From: Actinoplanes missouriensis 431
GTDB taxonomy: Bacteria; Actinomycetota; Actinomycetes; Mycobacteriales; Micromonosporaceae
NCBI RefSeq assembly: GCF_000284295.1
Contig: NC_017093.1
Location: 186,001 to 250,000, forward strand
Direction of reading: 5' to 3'
Length of the DNA stretch: 64,000 bases
Position numbers and translations under genes: made by a program. The notes below the pieces were generated by a model that was not told the origin of the DNA, did no database searches, and saw only the letters and a list, made by a program, of their open reading frames with translations. Positions within the stretch are counted from its first letter, which is position 1, and the number at the start of each line of letters is the position of its first letter. This document shows positions 7,489-15,149 of the stretch, one piece after another.

Positions 7489-8028
7489 ATGTCCACCGCA
7501 CATGTCCTCCTCGGTCTGCTCGCCGGCGGCCCGCGGCATGGCTACGACCTCAAGCGGGCACATGACGAGCGCCTGCCACAGGCAAAACCCCTGGCGTACG
7601 GGCAGGTCTACGCCACGCTCGGCCGGTTGGAGCGGGACGGCCTCGTCGAGCAGTCCGGCCAGGAGCAGGAGGGCGGCCCGGAGCGCACGTCGTATGCGCT
7701 GACCAAGCTCGGCCGCGAGCGCCTGGACACCTGGCTCACCGAGGTCGAGCCGCCCGCGCCCTATGTCACCAGCACCCTGTTCAACAAGGTCGTCGTCGCT
7801 CTGCTGGCCGCCGACGCCGACCGGGCCCGGCAGTACCTGACCGCCCAGCGAGCCGTCCACATGGCCCGGATGCGCGAGCTGACCCGGACCAGAACCGGGC
7901 CGGGCACGACGGTCGGCGACGTGATCGCCGCCGACTACGCCATCGGGCATCTCGACGCGGACCTGCGCTGGTTGCAGACCACCATGGCCCGGGTCGCCGA
8001 ACTGCAGAAGGAAGTGACGACGCCATGA
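7489..8028 (+). CDS. PadR-family transcriptional regulator
   Basis: This 179-residue protein has the PadR winged-helix N-terminus (VLLGLLAGGPRHGYDLKR, then GQVYATLGRLERDGLVE) and an alpha-helical C-terminal dimerisation half of the Vir type. PadR proteins usually repress an adjacent transporter and release DNA on binding a small molecule. Here the stop overlaps the start of an ABC ATPase gene, so regulator and exporter are one transcription unit under the palindromic operator at 7462-7480. The start codon has no Shine-Dalgarno sequence, and the promoter spacing predicts leaderless translation. Confidence 0.93.
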   Translation: MSTAHVLLGLLAGGPRHGYDLKRAHDERLPQAKPLAYGQVYATLGRLERDGLVEQSGQEQEGGPERTSYALTKLGRERLDTWLTEVEPPAPYVTSTLFNKVVVALLAADADRARQYLTAQRAVHMARMRELTRTRTGPGTTVGDVIAADYAIGHLDADLRWLQTTMARVAELQKEVTTP

Positions 8029-8711
8029 CCGCTCACCTGCTGACCGCCACCGGCGTGCAGAAGAACTACGGGCCCACCCAGGCACTGCGCGGGGTCGACT
8101 TCAGCATCGCGGCCGGCGAGATCGTCGCGGTGACCGGGCCGAGCGGCTGCGGCAAGTCCACCCTGCTGCACTGCCTCGCCGGGATCCTCCGCGCCGATGC
8201 GGGCGAGATCCGCTACCGCGACCAGGACATCGGGCTCTTCTCCGAGGCGGCGCGGTCCCGGCTGCGCCGGTCCGACTTCGGTGTGCTGTTCCAGTTCGGG
8301 CAGCTGGTGCCCGAGCTGACGGCCGCCGAGAACGTCGCCCTTCCGCTGCTTCTTGCCGGTTCGGGGCGGCAAGAGGCGCGGAAGGCGGCGATCGGGTGGC
8401 TGGACAGGTTCGGGGTGGCCGACCTGGCCGACAAGCGGCCCGGCGCGATGTCGGGCGGGCAGCAGCAGCGCTGCGCCGCGGCACGGGCCCTGGTGACCGA
8501 ACCGCAGGTGATCTTCGCGGACGAGCCGACCGGCGCGCTTGATCAGCTCAGTGGTGAGCAGGTGCTGGGCGCGATGGTTCAGGTGGTGCGCGACCAGGGT
8601 GCGGCCGTCGTGCTGGTCACCCACGAGGCGACGATCGCGGCGTACGCGGACCGGGAGATCGTGCTCCGTGACGGCGCCGTGGATCCGACCGGGCTCGGGG
8701 TGACGCCGTGA
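8025..8711 (+). CDS. ABC transporter ATP-binding protein (MacB/LolD type)
   Basis: The 228-residue ATPase has Walker A GPSGCGKST (38-46), signature MSGGQQQRCAAARAL, Walker B VIFADEPTGALD and the switch His in LVTHE. The DEPTGALD sequence and size fit the MacB/LolD/FtsE branch, which works with FtsX-like permeases. It overlaps padR and the permease gene by four bases each. Such three-gene padR-ATPase-permease units usually export antimicrobial peptides, lipids or drugs; the substrate cannot be read from the sequence. Confidence 0.95.
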   Translation: MTAHLLTATGVQKNYGPTQALRGVDFSIAAGEIVAVTGPSGCGKSTLLHCLAGILRADAGEIRYRDQDIGLFSEAARSRLRRSDFGVLFQFGQLVPELTAAENVALPLLLAGSGRQEARKAAIGWLDRFGVADLADKRPGAMSGGQQQRCAAARALVTEPQVIFADEPTGALDQLSGEQVLGAMVQVVRDQGAAVVLVTHEATIAAYADREIVLRDGAVDPTGLGVTP

Positions 8712-10252
8712 GGCTCTCCACCCTGGTCCGGCTCAGCCTCGCCGGGAACCGGACCGACCGGCTGCGCACCGCGCTGACCGCCGCGAGCGCCGCGCTCGCG
8801 GCGGTGGCCCTGCTCGCCGCCGCGGCGGTGGCCTCGATCCGGGGCGGCGACCTGATCGACGACCCGGAGAGCCTGCGGACCCGCACCCCCGGCAGCGAGC
8901 ACTACGCGAGCGCTCTGCTCGCCGAGGGCGGCCTGCGACCCGGCGTGATCTTCACGATCCTGATGCTGGCGCTGCCGGTGCTCGCGCTGGCCGGCCAGTG
9001 CATCCGGCTCGGTGCGCCGGCCCGGGACCGGCGGCTCGCCGCCCTCCGGCTCAGCGGCGCGACACCGCGGCAGACCGTGCTGATCGCGGGTGCGGAGACC
9101 GCGGCGGCAAGCCTGCTCGGCTCGGTGATCGGGCTCGGGGTCTTCGCGGTGCTGCGCGCGACCCTGGACCCGCGGTCCGCCGACGGGCGGCTCTGGCTGC
9201 CGGTCGACGTGGTGCCCGACCCGCTGCTCGTTGTCGGGGCCCTGCTGCTCGTGCCGCTGCTCGCCGGTGCGATCGGTGTGCTGCTGATGCGGCGCGTCGT
9301 GATCACCCCGCTGGGCGTGGTGCGGCGGCTGCGGGAGAAGGGCCCGTGGCCGTGGCCGGGCGTGCTGATCGGCGTCGGGCTCGTCGCGTTCATCGGGCCG
9401 GAGGTGCTTCCCGACGACCGGGCCGCCGGGCTGCCCGAGCAGGCGCCGCTGTACTTCATGGCGGTGGGTGTGCTGCTCGCGACGTTGGGCGTGATCCTCG
9501 GCGTCGGCTGGATCTCGTACACCGCCGGGCGGCTGCTGCGGCGGTACGGGAAGGGCGCCGGCACGCTGCTGGCCGGCGCGCGACTGATGGCCGACCCGTG
9601 GAACGGCAGCCGCACGCTCGGCGCCCTTCTGGCCGCGATCGTGGTCGGCGCCGGCACGCTGAGCTTCCGGACCATGCTCGTCACCGATTTCGAGGCCTCG
9701 GCCCGATACGAGGAGATCATCGAGGGCACCGACTACTCCGGGTACGGCAGCGTCAGCGACCTGGGCTTCTACCTCGGCGCGATTCGGCTGCTCATGGTGG
9801 CGGTGTCGATCGCCGTGGCCGTCGCGGCGGCCGGTGTGCTCATCGCGTTCGTCGAGGGGATCGTGGCGCGGCGGCGGACCTACGCGGCGCTCACCGCGAC
9901 CGGCGTGCCGCGCCGCACGCTGACCTCGGTGCTGCTCTGGCACACGTTCGTGCCGCTGATCCCGGCGCTGCTGGTGGCCCTCGCGACGGGCGCCGCGCTG
10001 TTCCGGATGACCGGAACCGAGATCACCCTGGGCGCGCCCTATCAGCAGTGCGTCGATCCGAACCCGGTGAGCTGGGAGACCTGCGCGAAGGAGACGGTCG
10101 TGCCGCCGACGCTCGTGGTGCCGGTCCCGATCCCGTTCGCCGACCTCGCCCTCCTCGGGGGCGGCGCGCTCGCCGCCATGCTCCTGGTCGTCGGCGTGTG
10201 CGCGGTGGTGCTGCGGACCAGCGCCGATCTGGAGGAGCTTCGGGTGGGCTGA
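8708..10252 (+). CDS. FtsX-like ABC transporter permease
   Basis: The 514-residue membrane protein has two FtsX-type halves. Hydrophobic segments are seen near residues 20-45, 75-100, 125-155, 170-195, 210-230, 245-275, then 360-390, 410-440 and 475-500. A LGALLAAIVVGAGTL segment (about 300) starts the second half, and cysteines in the extracytoplasmic loop (about 445-462) may form a disulfide. The GTG start overlaps the ATPase stop. It pairs with the ATPase as an exporter of unknown substrate. A strong hairpin 30 bases after the stop probably ends transcription. Confidence 0.88.
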   Translation: MRLSTLVRLSLAGNRTDRLRTALTAASAALAAVALLAAAAVASIRGGDLIDDPESLRTRTPGSEHYASALLAEGGLRPGVIFTILMLALPVLALAGQCIRLGAPARDRRLAALRLSGATPRQTVLIAGAETAAASLLGSVIGLGVFAVLRATLDPRSADGRLWLPVDVVPDPLLVVGALLLVPLLAGAIGVLLMRRVVITPLGVVRRLREKGPWPWPGVLIGVGLVAFIGPEVLPDDRAAGLPEQAPLYFMAVGVLLATLGVILGVGWISYTAGRLLRRYGKGAGTLLAGARLMADPWNGSRTLGALLAAIVVGAGTLSFRTMLVTDFEASARYEEIIEGTDYSGYGSVSDLGFYLGAIRLLMVAVSIAVAVAAAGVLIAFVEGIVARRRTYAALTATGVPRRTLTSVLLWHTFVPLIPALLVALATGAALFRMTGTEITLGAPYQQCVDPNPVSWETCAKETVVPPTLVVPVPIPFADLALLGGGALAAMLLVVGVCAVVLRTSADLEELRVG

Positions 10253-10281
10253 GAGCGCGCGAAGGTTGGGGGCGCCGGGCC

Positions 10282-10314
10282 TTGCGCCCGCATCCGGGCC
10301 GGATGCGGGCGCAA
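10282..10314. terminator. bidirectional hairpin terminator between convergent genes
   Basis: TTGCGCCCGCATCCGG and CCGGATGCGGGCGCAA form a perfect 16-bp stem separated by one base. It lies between the permease gene (plus strand) and the oligopeptidase gene (minus strand). There is no T tract, as is common for actinobacterial terminators. Confidence 0.7.
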
Positions 10315-10384
10315 CGGCCGTGCGTGGCACCCGGGTCGCCTGGACTCTCGGGGGCCTTTTTCCGCTCGTACCAAAGGGGGTTTC

Positions 10385-12496
10385 TCAGACGGCCTTGACC
10401 ACGTCCAAGATCCAGGAAAGCACGAAGGCCTCCTCTTTCCAGGAGTCGTAACGGCCGCTGGGGCCGCCGTGGCCCGCGCCCATCTCGGTTTTGAGCAGGT
10501 ACGTGCCGCCGGGGGCGACCGCGCGCAGGCGGGCGATCCACTTGGTCGGCTCGTGGTAGAGGACGCGCGTGTCGTTGAGGCTGGTCACCGCGAGGATCTG
10601 GGGATAGTGCAGTTTCGCGACGTTCTCATAGGGGCTGTACGACTTCATGTACGCGTAGACCTCGGGGGACTCGAGCGGGTTGCCCCACTCCTCCCACTCG
10701 GTGACCGTCAGCGGCAGGCTCGGGTCCAGGATCGACGTCAGCGGGTCGACGAACGGCACCTCCGCGACGATGCCGGCGAACGCCTGCGGAGCGAGGTTCG
10801 CGACCGCGCCCATCAGCAGGCCACCTGCCGAACCGCCCCGCGCGACCAGACGCGACGCGGACGTCCAGCGGGCCCGGACCAGGGCCTCGGCGCACGCCAC
10901 GAAGTCGGTGAAGGTGTTCTTCTTCGCCAGCATCTTGCCGTGCTCGTACCAGCGACGGCCCAGCTCGCCGCCGCCCCGCACGTGCGCGATGGCGAAGACC
11001 ACGCCCCGGTCGAGCAGGCTCAGGCGGGCGATCGAGAAGTACGGGTCGATCGAGTGCTCGTAGGAGCCGTAGCCGTAGATGACAGCCGGGTTGTCGCCGT
11101 TGCGCTGCGTGCCCTTGCGGGCGACGATCGAGATCGGCACCCGGGTGCCGTCCGGCGCGGTCGCCCACTCGCGGAACTGCTCGTAATCGGCCGGGTTGTA
11201 GCCGCCGAGCACCGGCTTCTGCTTGCGCAGCGTCATCGCCCGGGTCACCAGGTCGACGTCGAACACCGACTCCGGCGTGACCAGCGAGGTGTAGCTGATC
11301 CGGACCGAACTCGTGTCGTACTCCGGGTTTCCGGCCAGCCCGACGCTGTAGATCGGCTCGGGGAACGGCATGTCGTACCGATCGGTGCTGCCGTCGGTCA
11401 TCACTCGCAGCCCGGTCAGGCCGTCCCGGCGCAGCGACACCACGACGTGCCGGGCGAACGCGTCCACCGACTCCAGACGGGTGCCCGGCTCGTGCGGGAT
11501 CAGCTCGATCCACTCACCCGGGTTGTCGACCGACGTGCAGGCCAGCGCGAAGTCCTCGGCGTCCCGGTTGTGCAGGATCAGGAACCGGTGACCGTGGTGC
11601 TCCAGGCTGTACTCCACGCCCTGGACCCGCTCGGCGATCAGGGCCGGCTCCGCCTCGGGACGGTCCGCGGGGATCACCCGTACCTCAGAAGTGATCTTGC
11701 TCTGCGCGTCGATGACGATGAACTTCTCGCTGCGGGTCAGGTCGACGCCCACCCAGAAGCGCTCGTCCGGCTCCTCGTAGATGATCGTGTCGGTGGTCTC
11801 GCCGACCACGTGCCGCCACACCCGGTACGGCCGCCAGGCCTCGTCGACCGTGATGTAGAAGAGCACGCTGCCATCGGCCGACCAGGCGCTGCCGTAGAAC
11901 GCGTCGCTGATCTCATCGGCCAGCACCTCGCCGGTGCGCAGATTCTTGATCTTGAGCACGAACCGCTCGTCGCCGGCGAAATCGGTGGAATAGGCGAGCC
12001 AGTTGCCGTCCGGGCTCACGTCGAACGTGCCCAGGGCGAAGAACTCCTTGCCCTCGGCGAGCTCGTTGCCGTCGAGGAGGACTTCCTCTCCCGGCTTCTC
12101 CGCGTCCATGGGCGGGTCGGTCTCGCCGGGGCGCACCGGCACCCGGCAGTGAATCCCGTACTGCTTGCCCTCGACCGTGCGCGTGTAGTACCAGTGGGCG
12201 CCCTTGCGGGTCGGCACCGACAGGTCGGTCTCCTGGGTCCGGCTGCGGATCTCCTGGAAGACCTTCTTACGCAGGTCGTCGAGGTGCGCCGTCGCCCTCT
12301 CGGTCCAGGCGTTCTCGGCCTCCAGGTACGCGATTGTCGCCGGGTCCTCTTTGTTCATCAGCCAGGCGAACTCGTCAGTGACCGTGTCGCCGTGGAAGGT
12401 GCGCTCAGAGGGCGACTGGTGGGCCGTGGGAGGCGCTTCGATCGTCACATGAAATACGTTACCGGCCGATTGGTCCGCGAAGAGTTTCTTACACAC
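10385..12496 (-). CDS. ptrB: oligopeptidase B / prolyl oligopeptidase family serine peptidase (S9A)
   Basis: The 703-residue protein has the S9A plan: an N-terminal strand and beta-propeller (about 20-420), then the alpha/beta-hydrolase domain. The nucleophile is S556 in ARGGSAGGLLMG; the Asp lies in SLNDTRV and the His in GAGHGGPSGR. It probably cleaves short peptides after basic residues in the cytosol, since no signal peptide is seen. The GTG at 12496 has AGGGGAG at good spacing; a GTG at 12448 would remove 16 poorly conserved residues and has no such site, so the start is uncertain. It is divergent from the FAD oxidoreductase gene. Confidence 0.92.
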   Translation of the reverse strand: MCKKLFADQSAGNVFHVTIEAPPTAHQSPSERTFHGDTVTDEFAWLMNKEDPATIAYLEAENAWTERATAHLDDLRKKVFQEIRSRTQETDLSVPTRKGAHWYYTRTVEGKQYGIHCRVPVRPGETDPPMDAEKPGEEVLLDGNELAEGKEFFALGTFDVSPDGNWLAYSTDFAGDERFVLKIKNLRTGEVLADEISDAFYGSAWSADGSVLFYITVDEAWRPYRVWRHVVGETTDTIIYEEPDERFWVGVDLTRSEKFIVIDAQSKITSEVRVIPADRPEAEPALIAERVQGVEYSLEHHGHRFLILHNRDAEDFALACTSVDNPGEWIELIPHEPGTRLESVDAFARHVVVSLRRDGLTGLRVMTDGSTDRYDMPFPEPIYSVGLAGNPEYDTSSVRISYTSLVTPESVFDVDLVTRAMTLRKQKPVLGGYNPADYEQFREWATAPDGTRVPISIVARKGTQRNGDNPAVIYGYGSYEHSIDPYFSIARLSLLDRGVVFAIAHVRGGGELGRRWYEHGKMLAKKNTFTDFVACAEALVRARWTSASRLVARGGSAGGLLMGAVANLAPQAFAGIVAEVPFVDPLTSILDPSLPLTVTEWEEWGNPLESPEVYAYMKSYSPYENVAKLHYPQILAVTSLNDTRVLYHEPTKWIARLRAVAPGGTYLLKTEMGAGHGGPSGRYDSWKEEAFVLSWILDVVKAV

Positions 12497-12585
12497 GCCG
12501 ACTCCCCTGATTAGAACATGTGTACGATGTGCCAGAGTGGACGATCTTCAGGGGGTCTCTAACTCCGTAAGGGGGAGGCATCGGT

Positions 12586-13713
12586 GTGAGTGATTCCCTT
12601 CTGGATGCACTCGTGGATATCTGCGGTCCCGGCTTCGCGCGCCCGGCCCGCACCGTCGACCAGGCCGCCGGCCGCCGCGCCCGCTTCGTCGCGCAGCCGG
12701 CCACGGCCACATCGGCCGCCGCGGTCCTGCGGCTCGCGGCCGAGCGCGGGCTGTCGTTCCGGGCGCGGGGCGCAGGCACAAAGATCGATTGGGGTACGCC
12801 CCCGGCAGGTCTCGACATCATCGTGGACACCGGCCGGCTGAACGGCATGTGGGACCACCGGGATTCGACGGCCGTGGTCGCCGCCGGCACACCGGTCTCC
12901 GCAGTTCAGGCCGCGCTGGCGCTCAAAGGTCAGCGGCTCGCCGTCGACCCGCCGTCACGCGGGGCAACCGTCGGCGGGATGCTGGCCGTCAACGAGTCCG
13001 GGCCGCTGCGGCACCGGTTCGGGAGCCCGGCCGCGCAGACCGCCAGCGTCTCGTTCGTCTCCGTCGCGGGCTCGGAGGAGACCTCCGACGGTGAGGACGG
13101 GCGACCCGGCATCGCCGAGATCGACGGCGTGCTCACCTCGGCGGTGCTGACCGTGGAGCCGCTGCCGGCGGCGCGGCGCTGGGTCGGGCGGACCGTCTCG
13201 ACACCCGCCGAGGTGGACGATCTCGTCTCCTCGGTGCTCGCTCAGGACGTGTCACCCAGCGGCATCGAGGTCGACCTGCCCGGCGCCGGTGGTGGCGTGC
13301 TCGCCCTGCTGCTCGAAGGCGCCGAGTCCGAGGTCACCGGGAGCGCCGACAAGGTCGCCGGCGCGTGGGGCGGCGGTGCCGTGGTGGCGTCGTCGGCGCC
13401 GTCCTGGTGGGGGCGGTACCCGTTCGCGGAGGGTGACGTGGCCGTGCGGATCGCCGTGCAGCCGCGACATCTGCAGGCCGTGGCGTACTCGCTGCGGGAC
13501 GCGGCCGGCGGGGCTGTCGCGATCCGGGGGTCGGCCGGGGTCGGGGCCGTGCATGCGGTGCTGCCCGGTGAGCTGGGGGTGACCCGGGTGCGGGAGATCG
13601 TCACGGCTCTGGAGCAGGTGCTGATCGCACGGCGGGGGAGGTTGGCCGTGGTGGCGGCGGCGCCGGAGATGGCGGTGCAGCTGCCGATGACGGAGACACG
13701 CGAGTTGTTCTGA
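12586..13713 (+). CDS. FAD-binding oxidoreductase (GlcE-like, PCMH/FAD_binding_4)
   Basis: The 375-residue protein has a PCMH-type FAD domain in its first half. Evidence is FVAQPATATSAAAVLRLA, then GAGTKIDWG, then the pyrophosphate loop region SRGATVGGMLAVNESGPLRHRFG. The C-terminal half is short and resembles the glycolate oxidase subunit GlcE rather than full-length GlcD. The usual partners (GlcD, the iron-sulfur GlcF) are not nearby, so the substrate is unknown. GTG 12586 has GGGGGAGG upstream. A 12-bp-stem terminator starts at its stop codon. Confidence 0.82.
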   Translation: MSDSLLDALVDICGPGFARPARTVDQAAGRRARFVAQPATATSAAAVLRLAAERGLSFRARGAGTKIDWGTPPAGLDIIVDTGRLNGMWDHRDSTAVVAAGTPVSAVQAALALKGQRLAVDPPSRGATVGGMLAVNESGPLRHRFGSPAAQTASVSFVSVAGSEETSDGEDGRPGIAEIDGVLTSAVLTVEPLPAARRWVGRTVSTPAEVDDLVSSVLAQDVSPSGIEVDLPGAGGGVLALLLEGAESEVTGSADKVAGAWGGGAVVASSAPSWWGRYPFAEGDVAVRIAVQPRHLQAVAYSLRDAAGGAVAIRGSAGVGAVHAVLPGELGVTRVREIVTALEQVLIARRGRLAVVAAAPEMAVQLPMTETRELF

Positions 13714-13740
13714 GCGCACGCCGCTCACGCGGCGTGCGCT
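13713..13740 (+). terminator. hairpin terminator of the FAD oxidoreductase gene
   Basis: AGCGCACGCCGC and GCGGCGTGCGCT pair perfectly around a TCAC loop, beginning on the last base of the stop codon. No T tract follows. Confidence 0.7.
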
Positions 13741-13776
13741 GGGCGGCGTCGGCCGCGCGGCGACTCCTGGGATCCT

Positions 13777-13811
13777 GGCAAGTTCTGGTTGTCACGGGGG
13801 CAGAACTTGCC
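13777..13811 (-). terminator. inverted repeat, probable terminator of the minus-strand reductase gene
   Basis: GGCAAGTTCTG (13777-13787) pairs with CAGAACTTGCC (13801-13811) around a 13-base loop, within the convergent gap. It lies 70 bases after the stop of the reductase-like gene at 13881. An operator role is less likely, since no gene starts here. Confidence 0.5.
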
Positions 13812-13880
13812 ACGGTCTCGTGGAGTTGCCGTGCGGCGGCGTTCTCGGCGGCCGCCATGCCCCGCGCGGCGACCCGGGGA

Positions 13881-14495
13881 TCAGCCTAAGGACGGGATTC
13901 GGGTCACTGCCTCCGCTGCCAAGTGACGACCCAGGCGCGCCACATCGCCGACCGCATAGGTCAGGTAGGCGAACTGGCCCACCTCCCGCACCCCGGTGAG
14001 GATCAGGTCGTCGACAAGCAGCTTGCGGCGTAGCAGCGGGGCGCCGTCGCCGAGGATCGCCGGGGCTATGCCGAGGATGATCTCGTCGAGGAGGCCGTGG
14101 TCGACGAACTGGCTGACCAGGTTGCCGCCGCCGGCCAGCCAGACGTTCTTGCCCTGGGCGGCCACCACCATCGCCTCGTGGACGCGGCGGACGTCGCCAC
14201 TGATCATGAAGACGTTGGCGTCCGGCACGGGCGGCAGGTCACGGTGGGTGAAGACCCAGCACGGCACGTCGCCGTACATGTCGTGCCAGTTCTCCGGCTC
14301 CTCGAGCAGGTTGTCGTTCTTCAGCACCCACTCGTAGGTGGTCGCGCCCATGGCGAACGCGCCGACGCCGGCGAAGAACTCGCCGAACGGGTTGGCGGTG
14401 CCCTCGTCAACCTCGAAGAGCCAGTCCAGCGAGTTGCTCTTGTCGGCGATGAAGCCGTCGATGCTGGTGGCGGTGTAGTACTGCGTCTTCGCCAT
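13881..14495 (-). CDS. dihydrofolate reductase-like (RibD C-terminal) family protein, copy 1
   Basis: The 204-residue protein has the YwjB/YyaP-type fold: MAKTQYYTATSIDGFIAD at the start, AFAMGATTYEWVL, then NVWLAGGGNLVSQF (the nucleotide-phosphate loop) and LLDEIILGIAPAILGDG. Members use NAD(P)H, but their substrates are mostly unknown; they are not the housekeeping DHFR. The ATG at 14495 was chosen because the upstream extension is unlike the family. The next gene upstream encodes a close paralogue on the same strand. This copy has an extra C-terminal stretch of about 20 residues (LGRHLAAEAVTRIPSLG). Confidence 0.88.
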   Translation of the reverse strand: MAKTQYYTATSIDGFIADKSNSLDWLFEVDEGTANPFGEFFAGVGAFAMGATTYEWVLKNDNLLEEPENWHDMYGDVPCWVFTHRDLPPVPDANVFMISGDVRRVHEAMVVAAQGKNVWLAGGGNLVSQFVDHGLLDEIILGIAPAILGDGAPLLRRKLLVDDLILTGVREVGQFAYLTYAVGDVARLGRHLAAEAVTRIPSLG

Positions 14496-14556
14496 GACCA
14501 ACACGATGCCACGACTCAGGCGACAAAAGGGGCAGATCGACCAGAGTTGAGAACGG

Positions 14557-15114
14557 TCAGCTGGGCTTGGACACGTCATAGGTGAGGTAGGCGAACTGGC
14601 CGATCGGCCGCGCCCCGGTCAGCGTGAAGCGGGACGACGTGATGCGCCGGGGCAGCACCGGCGCGCCCTTGCCGAGACTCACCGGGGCGACCCCGAGGAT
14701 CACCTCGTCGAGCAGGCCCTCGTCGGCGAACCGGGCGACCAGCTCGCCGCCGCCGACCAGCCAGATGTTCTTCCCCTGGGCCGCCGTCACCATCTCGGCG
14801 TGCACGGGCGCCACATCCCCCCGTACAAAATGAAGGTTTGCTCCGGGGATGGCCGGAAGCTCGCGTGAACTGAAGATCCAGGCGGGAGTGTCGCCGTAGG
14901 GCTCGATCCATTTCTTCGGATGCTCGAGCGCGTCCTCGTGGGCGAGGATCCACTCGTAGGTGGTGGAGCCCATCGCGAACGCGCCGATGCCGGCGAAGAA
15001 CTCGGCGAACGGGTTCTCCCCGCCCTCGTCGACCTCGAAGAGCCAGTCCAGCGAGTTGTGCTCGTCAGCGATGAAGCCGTCGATCGTGGTCGCGGTGTAG
15101 TACTGCGTCTTCAT
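14557..15114 (-). CDS. dihydrofolate reductase-like (RibD C-terminal) family protein, copy 2
   Basis: The 185-residue protein opens MKTQYYTATTIDGFIADE and shares NSLDWLFEVDEG, AFAMGSTTYEW, NIWLVGGGELVARF and LLDEVILGVAPVSLG with its downstream neighbour. The two are clearly a tandem duplication that has diverged. All motifs expected for an NADPH-dependent reductase fold are present in both. The neighbours give no substrate clue. The gap to copy 1 is 61 bases, so they may be cotranscribed. Confidence 0.9.
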   Translation of the reverse strand: MKTQYYTATTIDGFIADEHNSLDWLFEVDEGGENPFAEFFAGIGAFAMGSTTYEWILAHEDALEHPKKWIEPYGDTPAWIFSSRELPAIPGANLHFVRGDVAPVHAEMVTAAQGKNIWLVGGGELVARFADEGLLDEVILGVAPVSLGKGAPVLPRRITSSRFTLTGARPIGQFAYLTYDVSKPS

Positions 15115-15149
15115 GCCGCCGACCCTCTCACGAGGATCTGACAGAAACC

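Noticed and set aside
10469-12514. Plus-strand open frame over the oligopeptidase gene
   Set aside because: Antisense to a protein with an intact catalytic triad; no motif in the translation.
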